Below, piece by piece: positions 49,938 to 57,664 of a stretch of DNA of 64,000 nucleotides. The first letter of the stretch is position 1, and every line of letters begins with the position of its first letter. Both the position numbers and the translations under genes were made by a program. The notes under the pieces are model-generated. The model saw only the letters and a program-made list of their open reading frames with translations, ran no database searches and was not told the origin of the DNA. The DNA is taken from NCBI GenBank assembly GCA_050916095.1, contig CP050901.1, positions 868,001 through 932,000 on the forward strand. The letters are read 5' to 3'. This DNA is from JANPCX01 sp050916095 (lineage in GTDB: Bacteria > Pseudomonadota > Gammaproteobacteria > Burkholderiales > Burkholderiaceae_C).

Positions 49938-51167
49938 GTGTTGAAACCCATCGTCAAATCCAGCAAACTCGCTAACGTCTGTTACGACATCCGTGGCCCG
50001 GTGCTGGACAAAGCCCGGCAGATGGAGGAAGAGGGCCACAAAATCATCAAGCTCAACATCGGCAACATTGCCGCCTTTGGTTTGATGCCGCCCGACGAGA
50101 TCGTGCAAGACATGATCCGCAACATGCCCGACGCGGCCGGCTACACCGACAGCAAAGGTTTGTTCGCGCCCCGCAAAGCCGTGGTGCATTACACCCAAGA
50201 GAAAAACATCCGCGGTGTGACGGTGGACGATGTTTACCTCGGCAATGGTGCGTCCGAGTTGATCGTCATGAGCATGAACGCCTTGCTCAACGATGGCGAC
50301 GAAGTGTTGATTCCTTCGCCCGACTACCCGCTGTACACAGCAGCTGTGGCGTTGTCGGGTGGTACGCCTGTGCACTACATCTGCGACGAGCAATCAGGTT
50401 GGTTGCCTGACATCGCCGACATGAAAAAGAAGATCACGCCGAATACGAAGGCGATCGTTGTGATCAACCCCAACAACCCCACTGGCGCGCTTTACCCGGA
50501 CAGCGTGCTCCTGGAGATCGTGGAGTTGGCTCGCCAGCACCAGCTCATTGTTTTTGCCGACGAGATTTACGACAAAACGATTTACGACGGCATCACCCAC
50601 ACCAGCATTGCATCACTGGCGGATGACGTGCTCTTTGTCACCTTCAACGGCTTGTCCAAAAACTATCGCTCGTGTGGCTACCGCGCTGGGTGGATGGTGG
50701 TGTCGGGCGAAAAGCGCCATGCCAAGGACTACATCGAAGGGCTCAACATGCTGGCCTCGATGCGCCTGTGTTCCAACACACCCGGGCAGTTGGCGATTCA
50801 AACGGCACTGGGTGGCTACCAAAGCATCAAGGACTTGGTGGCACCTGGCGGCCGTTTGTGCCGCCAGCGTGATTTGGCCTACGAGCTGATCAGCCAAATT
50901 CCGGGTGTGAGTGTCGTCAAGCCCAAAGCAGCGCTTTACATGTTTCCCAAGTTGGATCCTCTGATGTACCCCATCGCCGACGACCAGCAGTTCGCCTACG
51001 AACTGCTTGCCGAAGAGAAGGTGCTGATCGTGCAAGGCACGGGTTTTAACTGGGCCAAGCCCGACCACTTCCGAATTGTTTTCTTGCCCAACTCCGACGA
51101 CCTGGCCGAGGCCATTGGCCGCATTGCCCGGTTTTTGGATGGCTATCGCAAGCGCCATGCTCGTTAG
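49938..51167 (+). CDS. alaA: Alanine-type aminotransferase (AlaA-like)
   Basis: A 409-residue PLP-dependent class I aminotransferase. The AlaA N-terminus (SSKLANVCYDIRGPVLDKAR), INPNNPTGALYPD, FADEIYDKTIYDG and the PLP-lysine segment FNGLSKNYRSCGYRAGWMV are clear. It would interconvert pyruvate and alanine with glutamate/2-oxoglutarate. I start it at GTG 49938, which has AGGAGC at good spacing. It precedes hom, as is common in related genomes. Confidence 0.92.
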   Translation: MLKPIVKSSKLANVCYDIRGPVLDKARQMEEEGHKIIKLNIGNIAAFGLMPPDEIVQDMIRNMPDAAGYTDSKGLFAPRKAVVHYTQEKNIRGVTVDDVYLGNGASELIVMSMNALLNDGDEVLIPSPDYPLYTAAVALSGGTPVHYICDEQSGWLPDIADMKKKITPNTKAIVVINPNNPTGALYPDSVLLEIVELARQHQLIVFADEIYDKTIYDGITHTSIASLADDVLFVTFNGLSKNYRSCGYRAGWMVVSGEKRHAKDYIEGLNMLASMRLCSNTPGQLAIQTALGGYQSIKDLVAPGGRLCRQRDLAYELISQIPGVSVVKPKAALYMFPKLDPLMYPIADDQQFAYELLAEEKVLIVQGTGFNWAKPDHFRIVFLPNSDDLAEAIGRIARFLDGYRKRHAR

Positions 51168-51231
51168 TTTTTTTCGTTAAATTCAGGCGTTCATTTTTTT
51201 GACCACGATGGAGCCCCACAGGGCAATCAGC

Positions 51232-52542
51232 ATGAAACCCATACAAGTAGGCCTACTCGGCATTGGCACCGTTGGCAGCGGCACCTTCCATGTGCTCACT
51301 CGCAACCAAGCAGAAATTCAGCGCCGTGCCGGCCGTGGCATTCAGATCACGATGGTGGCGGATTTGGACGTGGCGCGCGCCAAAACCATCGTGGGCGATG
51401 CCGCGAAGGTGGTGGCCGATGCACGCGACATCATCGCGAACCCTGACATTGACATCGTCATCGAGTTGATCGGTGGATACGGTGTGGCCAAAACCCTGGT
51501 CATGGAAGCCATCGCGGCAGGCAAACATGTGGTCACTGCCAACAAGGCGCTGCTCGCCGTACACGGCACCGAAATTTTTGCTGCGGCAAGCGCCAAAGGC
51601 GTGATGGTGGCGTTTGAAGCCGCAGTGGCCGGTGGCATTCCCATCATCAAAGCGCTGCGTGAAGGCCTCACGGCCAACCGCATCGAATGGATCGCCGGCA
51701 TCATCAATGGCACCACCAACTTCATCTTGAGCGAAATGCGCTCCAAGGGCCTGGGCTTTGACGCCGTGCTCAAAGAAGCGCAGCGTCTGGGGTACGCCGA
51801 GGCGGATCCCACCTTTGACATCGAAGGTGTGGACGCCGCGCACAAAGCCACCATCATGAGTGCGATTGCCTTTGGTATCCCGGTGCAATTCGACAAGGCT
51901 TATGTTGAAGGCATCACCAAGCTGCAAGCCGCTGACATTACCTATGCAGAACAACTCGGCTACCGCATCAAATTGCTCGGTATCGCACGCCGCCGTGACG
52001 CGGGCATTGAGCTGCGTGTGCACCCCACCTTGGTTCCGTCTGAGCGCTTGATTGCCAGCGTCGAAGGTGCGATGAACGCCGTCATGGTGCAGGGGGACGC
52101 GGTGGGCACCACGTTGTACTACGGCAAAGGTGCCGGTTCCGAGCCCACCGCCTCGGCCGTGATTGCTGATTTGGTGGACATCACCCGCCTGCACACCGCC
52201 GACCCCGACCACCGTGTGCCCCATTTGGCCTTCCAAGCCAATGCACTGGCCTCCACGCCCATCTTGCCGATCGACAAGGTGGTCACCTCTTTCTACCTGC
52301 GCCTGCAAGTGGCCGATCAAGCCGGTGTGCTGGCCCGCATCACTGGCATCTTGGCTGAGCACAACATCTCGATTGATGCGCTGCTGCAGCGTGAGTCGGC
52401 CCAAGGCGAAACCCACACCGACGTCATCATCCTCACCCACAACACGTTCGAAGGTGAAATGAGCAAAGCCGTGGCGCAAATGCAAGCCTTGCCTACGGTG
52501 CTGGCACCTATCGTGAAAATTCGCAAAGAGGATTTGATTTAA
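51232..52542 (+). CDS. hom: Homoserine dehydrogenase
   Basis: A 436-residue monofunctional enzyme reducing aspartate semialdehyde to homoserine. The NAD(P) motif VGLLGIGTVGSGT, the catalytic region IIKALREGLTANRIEWIAGI ... NGTTNFIL, the substrate motif GYAEADPTFDIEGVDAAHKA and a C-terminal ACT domain (about 355-430, VADQAGVLARITGILAEHNI) for feedback control are present. Start ATG 51232. With the small membrane gene and thrC it forms the threonine branch operon. Confidence 0.97.
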   Translation: MKPIQVGLLGIGTVGSGTFHVLTRNQAEIQRRAGRGIQITMVADLDVARAKTIVGDAAKVVADARDIIANPDIDIVIELIGGYGVAKTLVMEAIAAGKHVVTANKALLAVHGTEIFAAASAKGVMVAFEAAVAGGIPIIKALREGLTANRIEWIAGIINGTTNFILSEMRSKGLGFDAVLKEAQRLGYAEADPTFDIEGVDAAHKATIMSAIAFGIPVQFDKAYVEGITKLQAADITYAEQLGYRIKLLGIARRRDAGIELRVHPTLVPSERLIASVEGAMNAVMVQGDAVGTTLYYGKGAGSEPTASAVIADLVDITRLHTADPDHRVPHLAFQANALASTPILPIDKVVTSFYLRLQVADQAGVLARITGILAEHNISIDALLQRESAQGETHTDVIILTHNTFEGEMSKAVAQMQALPTVLAPIVKIRKEDLI

Positions 52543-52572
52543 GGTCGAATCGAAACCTCGGTACTACCCTCC

Positions 52573-52887
52573 ATGCCCACCCTGGTGACTGCGTTGACCT
52601 TGGTGTCTTTGGTCAAACTCAGCCACCTGGGCTACAAACCGTGGGAGCTGTCTTTCTACTTGGCGTTGATCTTGGGTGTGGTGCTATGGGGCAGTTTGTC
52701 TTGGCCCCACTGGCTGTTCAATGTGTCGGGCATGTTTGGCGCATGCACTGCTTGGCTCACCGGATTGCAAGCCACTGACCACATGGGCGGTCAAACCCTG
52801 CATTGGTTGCTGTTGATCGGTGGTTTTTGTGCGCTGGTTGGCGCACGTTTGTTTTTAGACGTGGTTTTTTACGGCAACGCTCTGTGA
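52573..52887 (+). CDS. Small hypothetical membrane protein between hom and thrC
   Basis: A 104-residue protein with about three membrane helices (LSFYLALILGVVLWGSLSW, HWLLLIGGFCALVGARLFL). No family is recognised. It lies 30 bases after hom and 19 bases before thrC in the same direction, so it is very probably co-transcribed; whether it concerns threonine synthesis or transport is unknown. Confidence 0.75.
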   Translation: MPTLVTALTLVSLVKLSHLGYKPWELSFYLALILGVVLWGSLSWPHWLFNVSGMFGACTAWLTGLQATDHMGGQTLHWLLLIGGFCALVGARLFLDVVFYGNAL

Positions 52888-52906
52888 GCGTATTGCGGAG
52901 ATTTTT

Positions 52907-54334
52907 GTGAAATACATCAGCACCCGAGGCGATCAAACCCAGCGCGGTTTTTGCGACATCTTGTTGGAGGGCTTGGCCCCCGATGGCGGCTTGTACTTGC
53001 CCACCCACTATCCGCAAGTCGATGCCGCCACGTTGACGAAGTGGCGCAGCCTGCCTTACGCCGATCTGGCGTTTGAAATTTTGTCGCTCTACATCGATGA
53101 CATTCCGGCGGATGACTTGCGAACGCTGGTGCGCAAGACCTATACCGAACAAGTCTTCGGCACGCCGGAAATCACGCCCTTGAAGCCGCTTGAACCCGGC
53201 CTTGCATTGCAAGCCCTGTCCAACGGCCCTACCTTGGCCTTCAAAGACATGGCCATGCAGTTGCTTGGTAACTTGTTCGAGTACGAACTCGCCCGCCGTG
53301 GCCAAACGCTGAACATCTTGGGGGCCACCTCGGGGGATACCGGCAGCGCGGCCGAGTACGCCATGCGCGGCAAAAAAGGCATCCAAGTTTTCATGCTCAG
53401 CCCCCATGGCCGCATGAGCGCGTTCCAGCAGGCTCAGATGTTCAGCCTGCAAGACCCCAACATCCACAACATCGCCATTGAAGGTGTGTTCGATGACTGC
53501 CAAGACATCGTCAAAGCCGTCTCCAACGACCTGGCCTTCAAACGCCGCCATCAGATTGGCACCGTCAACTCCATCAACTGGGCGCGGCTGCTGGCCCAGG
53601 TGGTTTACTACTTCGCGGGTTACTTCCAGGCTACCAACCCTTCGACAGGCTCAGGGCGAACGGATTTGCAGCAAGTGAGTTTCGCCGTCCCCTCCGGCAA
53701 CTTCGGCAATATTTGCGCGGGCCATGTGGCGCGTTCCATGGGGTTGCCTATCAAACAACTGGTGCTGGCAACCAACGAAAACAACGTGCTCGACGAGTTC
53801 TTCCGCACCGGCACTTACCGGGTGCGGGGCAGCAGCGACACGTTTGAAACGTCCAGCCCGTCGATGGATATCTCCAAAGCGTCGAACTTCGAGCGTTTTG
53901 TTTTTGACCTACTAGCGCGCGACGGCGCTCGCGTCAAACAACTTTTCAAAACCGAGGTGGAAGAAAAAGGCTCATTCACCCTGTCCGCCGACGAATTCCA
54001 GGCCATCAAGAAGTTTGGTTTTGTCTCCGGCACCAGCACCCATGCTGACCGCCTGGCCACCATCCAGGCCACCTGGCAACGCGCGGGCGTGATGATCGAC
54101 ACCCACACCGCCGACGGCCTCAAAGTGGCGCATCAGTTCGTCGAACAAGGCGTGGCGATGTTGGTACTGGAAACCGCACTGCCCGCCAAATTCGCCGAAA
54201 CCATCGTCGAAGCCATCGGCCAACAACCACCGCGCCCTGCGGGCTTGGAAGGCATTGAGAACCTTCCTAAGCGGTTTGTGGTGATGGGGGTGGATGTGGA
54301 TCAAGTCAAAGCAATGATTGCCGAACGAAGCTGA
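52907..54334 (+). CDS. thrC: Threonine synthase with repeat-derived insertion
   Basis: A 475-residue PLP enzyme making threonine from O-phosphohomoserine. The PLP lysine is in NGPTLAFKDMAMQLLG, and the phosphate-binding GATSGDTGSAAEYAMRGKKG and VPSGNFGNICAGHVARSM motifs are clear. After YYFAGYFQAT the protein reads NPSTGSGRTDLQQVSFAVPS, where relatives have only a few residues; this is encoded by a repeat at 53639-53663 and lies in a loop just before the conserved FAVPSGNFGN. Start is GTG 52907. Confidence 0.96.
   Translation: MKYISTRGDQTQRGFCDILLEGLAPDGGLYLPTHYPQVDAATLTKWRSLPYADLAFEILSLYIDDIPADDLRTLVRKTYTEQVFGTPEITPLKPLEPGLALQALSNGPTLAFKDMAMQLLGNLFEYELARRGQTLNILGATSGDTGSAAEYAMRGKKGIQVFMLSPHGRMSAFQQAQMFSLQDPNIHNIAIEGVFDDCQDIVKAVSNDLAFKRRHQIGTVNSINWARLLAQVVYYFAGYFQATNPSTGSGRTDLQQVSFAVPSGNFGNICAGHVARSMGLPIKQLVLATNENNVLDEFFRTGTYRVRGSSDTFETSSPSMDISKASNFERFVFDLLARDGARVKQLFKTEVEEKGSFTLSADEFQAIKKFGFVSGTSTHADRLATIQATWQRAGVMIDTHTADGLKVAHQFVEQGVAMLVLETALPAKFAETIVEAIGQQPPRPAGLEGIENLPKRFVVMGVDVDQVKAMIAERS
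53639..53663. repeat. Dispersed palindromic repeat inside thrC
   Basis: A full copy of the TTCGACAGGCTCAG repeat translated in frame as STGSGRT within thrC. The reading frame is intact on both sides. Confidence 0.92.
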
Positions 54335-54339
54335 GTTCC

Positions 54340-54367
54340 GGTGGCCTACTTCTGTGAAGTGGCCACC
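54340..54367. terminator. Hairpin after thrC
   Basis: GGTGGCC(t)ACTT ctgtg AAGTGGCCACC forms an 11-bp stem 6 bases after the thrC stop. There is no T run, but it separates the threonine operon from the yefM promoter region. Confidence 0.6.
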
Positions 54368-54378
54368 ATCCGAGAAAG

Positions 54379-54398
54379 TTGTACGATAATATGTACAA
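54379..54398. promoter_or_regulatory. YefM-type operator overlapping a -10 box
   Basis: TTGTAC and GTACAA flank an 8-base centre GATAATAT; the right half contains TGTACA, the core known from YefM/YoeB operators. The centre GATAAT fits a -10 hexamer, so binding would repress the yefM-yoeB promoter. It lies 19 bases upstream of yefM. Confidence 0.7.
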
Positions 54399-54416
54399 TT
54401 CATTCGGGACATCATC

Positions 54417-54668
54417 ATGGATGCCATCACCTACTCCTCAGCCCGCGCCAACCTCGCCCGCACCATGGATCGCGTCTGCGAAGACCACGAGGCTTTGATC
54501 ATCACGCGCAATGGTGAGCAGTCGGTGGTGATGCTGTCCTTGGAAGACTACCAGGCGCTGGAAGAAACCGCTTACCTGTTGCGCAATCCGGCCAATGCCA
54601 AGCGCCTGCTGGGCGCGGTGGAGCAACTGGGTGCGGGCAAAGGCGTCGAGCGGAAGTTGGTCAAGTGA
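54417..54668 (+). CDS. yefM: YefM/Phd-family antitoxin
   Basis: An 83-residue antitoxin: MDAITYSSARANLARTMDRV (DNA-binding N-terminus), HEALIITRNGEQSVVMLSLE and the toxin-binding C-terminus (YLLRNPANAKRLLGAVEQL). It neutralises YoeB and autoregulates through the TGTACA operator upstream. Its stop overlaps the yoeB GTG by 4 bases. Confidence 0.93.
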   Translation: MDAITYSSARANLARTMDRVCEDHEALIITRNGEQSVVMLSLEDYQALEETAYLLRNPANAKRLLGAVEQLGAGKGVERKLVK

Positions 54669-54919
54669 AGTTGATCTTTGCTGACGAGGCTTGGGAAGAC
54701 TATCTTTATTGGCAGAAACAAGACAAGAAGATGGTGGAGCGGATCAACAAGCTGATCGCCGAAGTGAAACGCGACCCCTTTGCCGGTGTTGGAAAACCCG
54801 AGCCACTTAAACATGCCTTGTCTGGTTATTGGTCGCGGCGCATCAATGATGAGCATCGGATGGTTTACAGAATCGAGGGCGGGGCACTTCTGATTGCTCA
54901 GCTTCGTTACCACTACTGA
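54665..54919 (+). CDS. yoeB: YoeB-family mRNA interferase toxin
   Basis: An 84-residue toxin that cleaves mRNA on the ribosome. The family pattern is complete: FADEAWEDYLYWQKQDKKMV, the catalytic Glu in GKPEPLKHALSGYWSRRI, Arg/His in NDEHRMVYRI and the terminal LRYHY. It starts at GTG within the yefM stop. The module lies between thrC and moeA, which are usually close together in relatives, so it is probably an insertion. Confidence 0.95.
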   Translation: MKLIFADEAWEDYLYWQKQDKKMVERINKLIAEVKRDPFAGVGKPEPLKHALSGYWSRRINDEHRMVYRIEGGALLIAQLRYHY

Positions 54920-54928
54920 GTGCTCATA

Positions 54929-56149
54929 ATGATTTCGTTGAATGACGCAGTGACAATGCTAGGGCAGTCGTTGGCATCATCGAATGCCCTTGCGACCGAA
55001 ACCGTGCCCGCAGCCTCTGCCCTGGGCCGTGTCTTGGCAGCCGACGTTGTTTCCCCCCTGGACGTCCCTCCCCACAACAACAGTGCCATGGATGGTTATG
55101 CCTTGCGCGTGGCCGAGGTCCAAGAACTGGGCACGGTGTTGCCGGTGAGCCAGCGCATCGCGGCGGGCAGTGTGGGCGTGCCGTTGCAACCCGGTACCGC
55201 TGCCCGCATCTTCACTGGCGCGCCTGTTCCCGCTGAGGCGGATGCGGTATTGATGCAAGAACAAACCGAAAGCCTGGATGGCGCTGTGCGGTTCTTGGCT
55301 GTGCCGTCTGTCGGCAATGCGATTCGACAGCGCGGTGAAGACGTGGCCGTGGGGCAGGTGGTGCTTGAGCGAGGTACACGTTTGACGCCGCAGGCGCTGG
55401 GCATGGTGGCGACAGTAGGTGCCACCACGGTGACCGTCTACCGCCAGCCGCGTGTGGGCGTGTTCTCCACCGGGGACGAGTTGGTGATGCCAGGGCAACC
55501 TTTGCGGCCCGGTGCCATCTACAACAGCAACCGCGCCACCCTCATCGCCTGCGTGCAGGCCTTGGGAGGGCGCTGCGAAGACCTCGGTCTGGTGCCGGAT
55601 CGCTTGGAGGCCACCCGCGCGGCGCTGCGCGAAGCCGCTCAAAAATTCGATCTCATCATCACCAGTGGCGGTGTGTCGGTGGGTGAAGAGGACCACCTGA
55701 AACCTGCACTCGCTGCTGAAGGCGTGCTGCATGATTGGCAACTGGCGATCAAACCCGGCAAGCCCTTGGCGTATGGGCAAATCCAAACTGGTGACCACCG
55801 ATGCCATGTGATGGGCCTGCCGGGCAACCCGGTGTCGAGTTTTGTCACCTTCTTGCTGCTGGTGCGGCCAGTGTTGTTGCAACTGCAGGGCTTGTCGCCT
55901 GCAGCACCGTCAGGTTATGCCTTGCGTGCGGATTTCAACTGGCCACGTGCAGACAAACGGCGCGAGTTCTTGCGGGTGCGGCGCAATGCCGATGGCGGGC
56001 TGGACTTGTTCCCGCACCAAGGGTCGGGTGTCCTCACGTCCACCGTGTGGGGTGATGGGTTGGTGGACAACCCACCGGGCCAAACCATTCAATCCGGCGA
56101 CCTGGTGCGTTACCTGCCCTACAGCGAGTTTTTCTCGGGGCTTGCCTGA
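54929..56149 (+). CDS. moeA: Molybdopterin molybdenumtransferase MoeA
   Basis: A 406-residue enzyme inserting Mo into molybdopterin. Signatures: PPHNNSAMDGYALR, RIFTGAPVPAEADAVLMQEQ, GVFSTGDELVMPGQPL, the catalytic-site ITSGGVSVGEEDHLK and VMGLPGNPVSSFVTFLLLVR. ATG 54929 (MISLNDAVTML) is preferred over a GTG at 54920. Its stop overlaps moaD by one base (TGATG). Confidence 0.96.
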   Translation: MISLNDAVTMLGQSLASSNALATETVPAASALGRVLAADVVSPLDVPPHNNSAMDGYALRVAEVQELGTVLPVSQRIAAGSVGVPLQPGTAARIFTGAPVPAEADAVLMQEQTESLDGAVRFLAVPSVGNAIRQRGEDVAVGQVVLERGTRLTPQALGMVATVGATTVTVYRQPRVGVFSTGDELVMPGQPLRPGAIYNSNRATLIACVQALGGRCEDLGLVPDRLEATRAALREAAQKFDLIITSGGVSVGEEDHLKPALAAEGVLHDWQLAIKPGKPLAYGQIQTGDHRCHVMGLPGNPVSSFVTFLLLVRPVLLQLQGLSPAAPSGYALRADFNWPRADKRREFLRVRRNADGGLDLFPHQGSGVLTSTVWGDGLVDNPPGQTIQSGDLVRYLPYSEFFSGLA

Positions 56150-56400
56150 TGAGTCTGCGCATACGGTATTTCGCCTCGGTGCGCGAGGCCTTGGGTGAGG
56201 GCGAAACCGTGCCGCATGTGGCCGGTGAAACCGTCGCAATGCTGCGCCAACGTTTGCGTGCCAGCAGTGTGCTTCACGCCGTGGCCTTGGACGACGACAA
56301 AGCATTGCGCTGCGCGTTGAACCAAACCTTGTGCAGCATGGACGCGCCGCTGCCAGACGGTGCCGAAGTCGCTTTTTTCCCGCCCGTGACAGGGGGCTGA
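56149..56400 (+). CDS. moaD: Molybdopterin synthase sulfur carrier subunit MoaD
   Basis: An 83-residue ubiquitin-fold protein (MSLRIRYFASVREALGEGE) ending in the required Gly-Gly (PPVTGG) that carries the thiocarboxylate. It pairs with MoaE. Directly follows moeA. A 300-base repeat array separates it from moaE. Confidence 0.94.
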   Translation: MSLRIRYFASVREALGEGETVPHVAGETVAMLRQRLRASSVLHAVALDDDKALRCALNQTLCSMDAPLPDGAEVAFFPPVTGG

Positions 56401-56458
56401 CGTGACTGCGTTTATTGAGACTTTCATTGTTGATCCTGCTCTGTGAAGTATTAACTTC

Positions 56459-56662
56459 CGTTCGGGTTGAGCCTGTCGAAACCCAGGTTTCATGCGCTAC
56501 CCTTCGACAGGCTCAGGGCGAACGGTTATGACTTCACAGGGCCGTACCAAGAGTCCCGACAAAACACCGTTCGGGTTGACCCTTCGACGGGGCTCAGGAC
56601 AGGACTTGTCGAAGCCAGCGTATGCCTCAGTGTCGGCCCTTCGACAGGCTCAGGGCGAACGG
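56459..56662. repeat. Array of dispersed palindromic repeats between moaD and moaE
   Basis: Four copies of the TTCGACAGGCTCAG family in alternating orientation: 56459-56481, 56502-56525, a degraded unit at 56568-56613, and 56639-56662. The copies can pair to form alternative stem-loops in the moaD-moaE transcript. A frame stays open through the last copy into moaE, but the true moaE start is downstream. Confidence 0.92.
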
Positions 56663-56702
56663 AGGGTGGGTGGTTGTCTTGAATGAAGTAAAGGTAAATA
56701 GG

Positions 56703-57182
56703 TTGACAACGAGCGTGCGCATCCAAACCCAGGACTTCGACCTGAGCACCGAGGTGGCCGCTTTACGCGCCGAGGTGGCAGGCGCTGGCGCGGTGGTGAG
56801 TTTTTTGGGCACGGTGCGCGAGCACAGCAGCGGTGACGCCATCCAGGGCATGACCTTGGAGCATTACCCCGGCATGACGGAATCAATGATTGAGGCCATG
56901 ATTCACGCCGCCCGAGCACGGTTCAACATCCTGGCCGCACGCATCATCCACCGCGTGGGCCCGCTGTTGCCGCAAGACCAAATCGTTTGGGTGGGCGTGG
57001 CGGCGGCGCACCGGGGTGAAGCGTTTACGGCCTGCGAGTACCTCATGGACTACCTCAAAACCCAAGCGCCGTTTTGGAAGAAGGAACACACCGCAGACGG
57101 CGGGCGTTGGGTGGATGCGCGGGCGAGTGATGACGTGGCGCTGGCCAAGTGGGTTCCCGGGTCACCCACCACTGCGCTATGA
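56703..57182 (+). CDS. moaE: Molybdopterin synthase catalytic subunit MoaE
   Basis: A 159-residue subunit: VRIQTQDFDLSTEVAALRAE, VVSFLGTVREHSSG, LEHYPGMTESMIEAMI, RIIHRVGPLLPQDQIVWVGV, AAHRGEAF and the catalytic Lys segment FWKKEHTADGGRWVDA. TTG 56703 gives the usual short N-terminus (MTTSVRIQ). A longer frame begins in the repeat array and codes repeat-derived residues. Overlaps crcB by 4 bases. Confidence 0.93.
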   Translation: MTTSVRIQTQDFDLSTEVAALRAEVAGAGAVVSFLGTVREHSSGDAIQGMTLEHYPGMTESMIEAMIHAARARFNILAARIIHRVGPLLPQDQIVWVGVAAAHRGEAFTACEYLMDYLKTQAPFWKKEHTADGGRWVDARASDDVALAKWVPGSPTTAL

Positions 57183-57565
57183 ATGCACTGTCCCTCACGT
57201 CGCTGTTTGCAGTAGCCACAGGGGCGGCGCTGGGCGCAGTGTTCCGTTGGTGGGCGGGCCTGTGGCTCAACACCGGCGGCGCGGCCTTCCCTGTGGGTAC
57301 GGTGCTCGTGAACTGCGTGGGCGGCCTGTTGATCGGCATGGCCATGGTGTATTTCGAGCGCCAGCCGAATGACACCTTACGTTTGCTCCTGGTGACCGGC
57401 TTTTTGGGTGGCCTGACGACCTTCTCAGCGTTTTCGGCTGAATCGTTGAACTTGTTGCAGCGGGGTGATTGGGCTTGGGCGCTGCTTCACACCTTGGCCC
57501 ATGTGCTGGGCGCCCTGGGCTGCGCGGCGCTGGGCTTTCGCCTGGCCAAGCTGATTTGGGCCTGA
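57179..57565 (+). CDS. crcB: Fluoride channel CrcB/Fluc
   Basis: A 128-residue membrane protein with four helices and the Fluc signatures TGAALGAVFRWWAGLWLN, VGTVLVNCVGGLLIG (pore Asn) and FLGGLTTFSAFSAES (Phe box, Thr/Ser track). It exports fluoride as a dual-topology dimer. ATG 57179 overlaps the moaE stop. No fluoride riboswitch is seen upstream, in keeping with its place within the operon. Confidence 0.94.
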   Translation: MNALSLTSLFAVATGAALGAVFRWWAGLWLNTGGAAFPVGTVLVNCVGGLLIGMAMVYFERQPNDTLRLLLVTGFLGGLTTFSAFSAESLNLLQRGDWAWALLHTLAHVLGALGCAALGFRLAKLIWA

Positions 57566-57611
57566 CTTTGATCTAAATCAGGGCTTGCGGCCTTGCGCAA
57601 CAAATTGAGCG

Positions 57612-57638
57612 CTTGAAAAACCGCCGGTTGTGCCCCAC
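57612..57638 (+). promoter_or_regulatory. Heat-shock (sigma-32 type) promoter of clpB
   Basis: CTTGAAA, a 14-base spacer and CCCCAC fit the RpoH consensus (CTTGAA-N11-16-CCCCAT) closely. The position, 53 to 27 bases upstream of the clpB start with a GGAGGT ribosome site in between, supports heat-shock control. Confidence 0.88.
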
Positions 57639-57664
57639 TCTTAGGGCATACGGAGGTATTACCC

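Noticed and set aside
56622..56702. Longer moaE start within the repeat array
   Set aside because: It would add repeat-encoded residues (FDRLRANG type); the family N-terminus begins at the TTG at 56703.
57100..57178. Fluoride riboswitch before crcB
   Set aside because: crcB starts inside the moaE stop codon, and the upstream DNA is moaE coding sequence, with no room for the motif.
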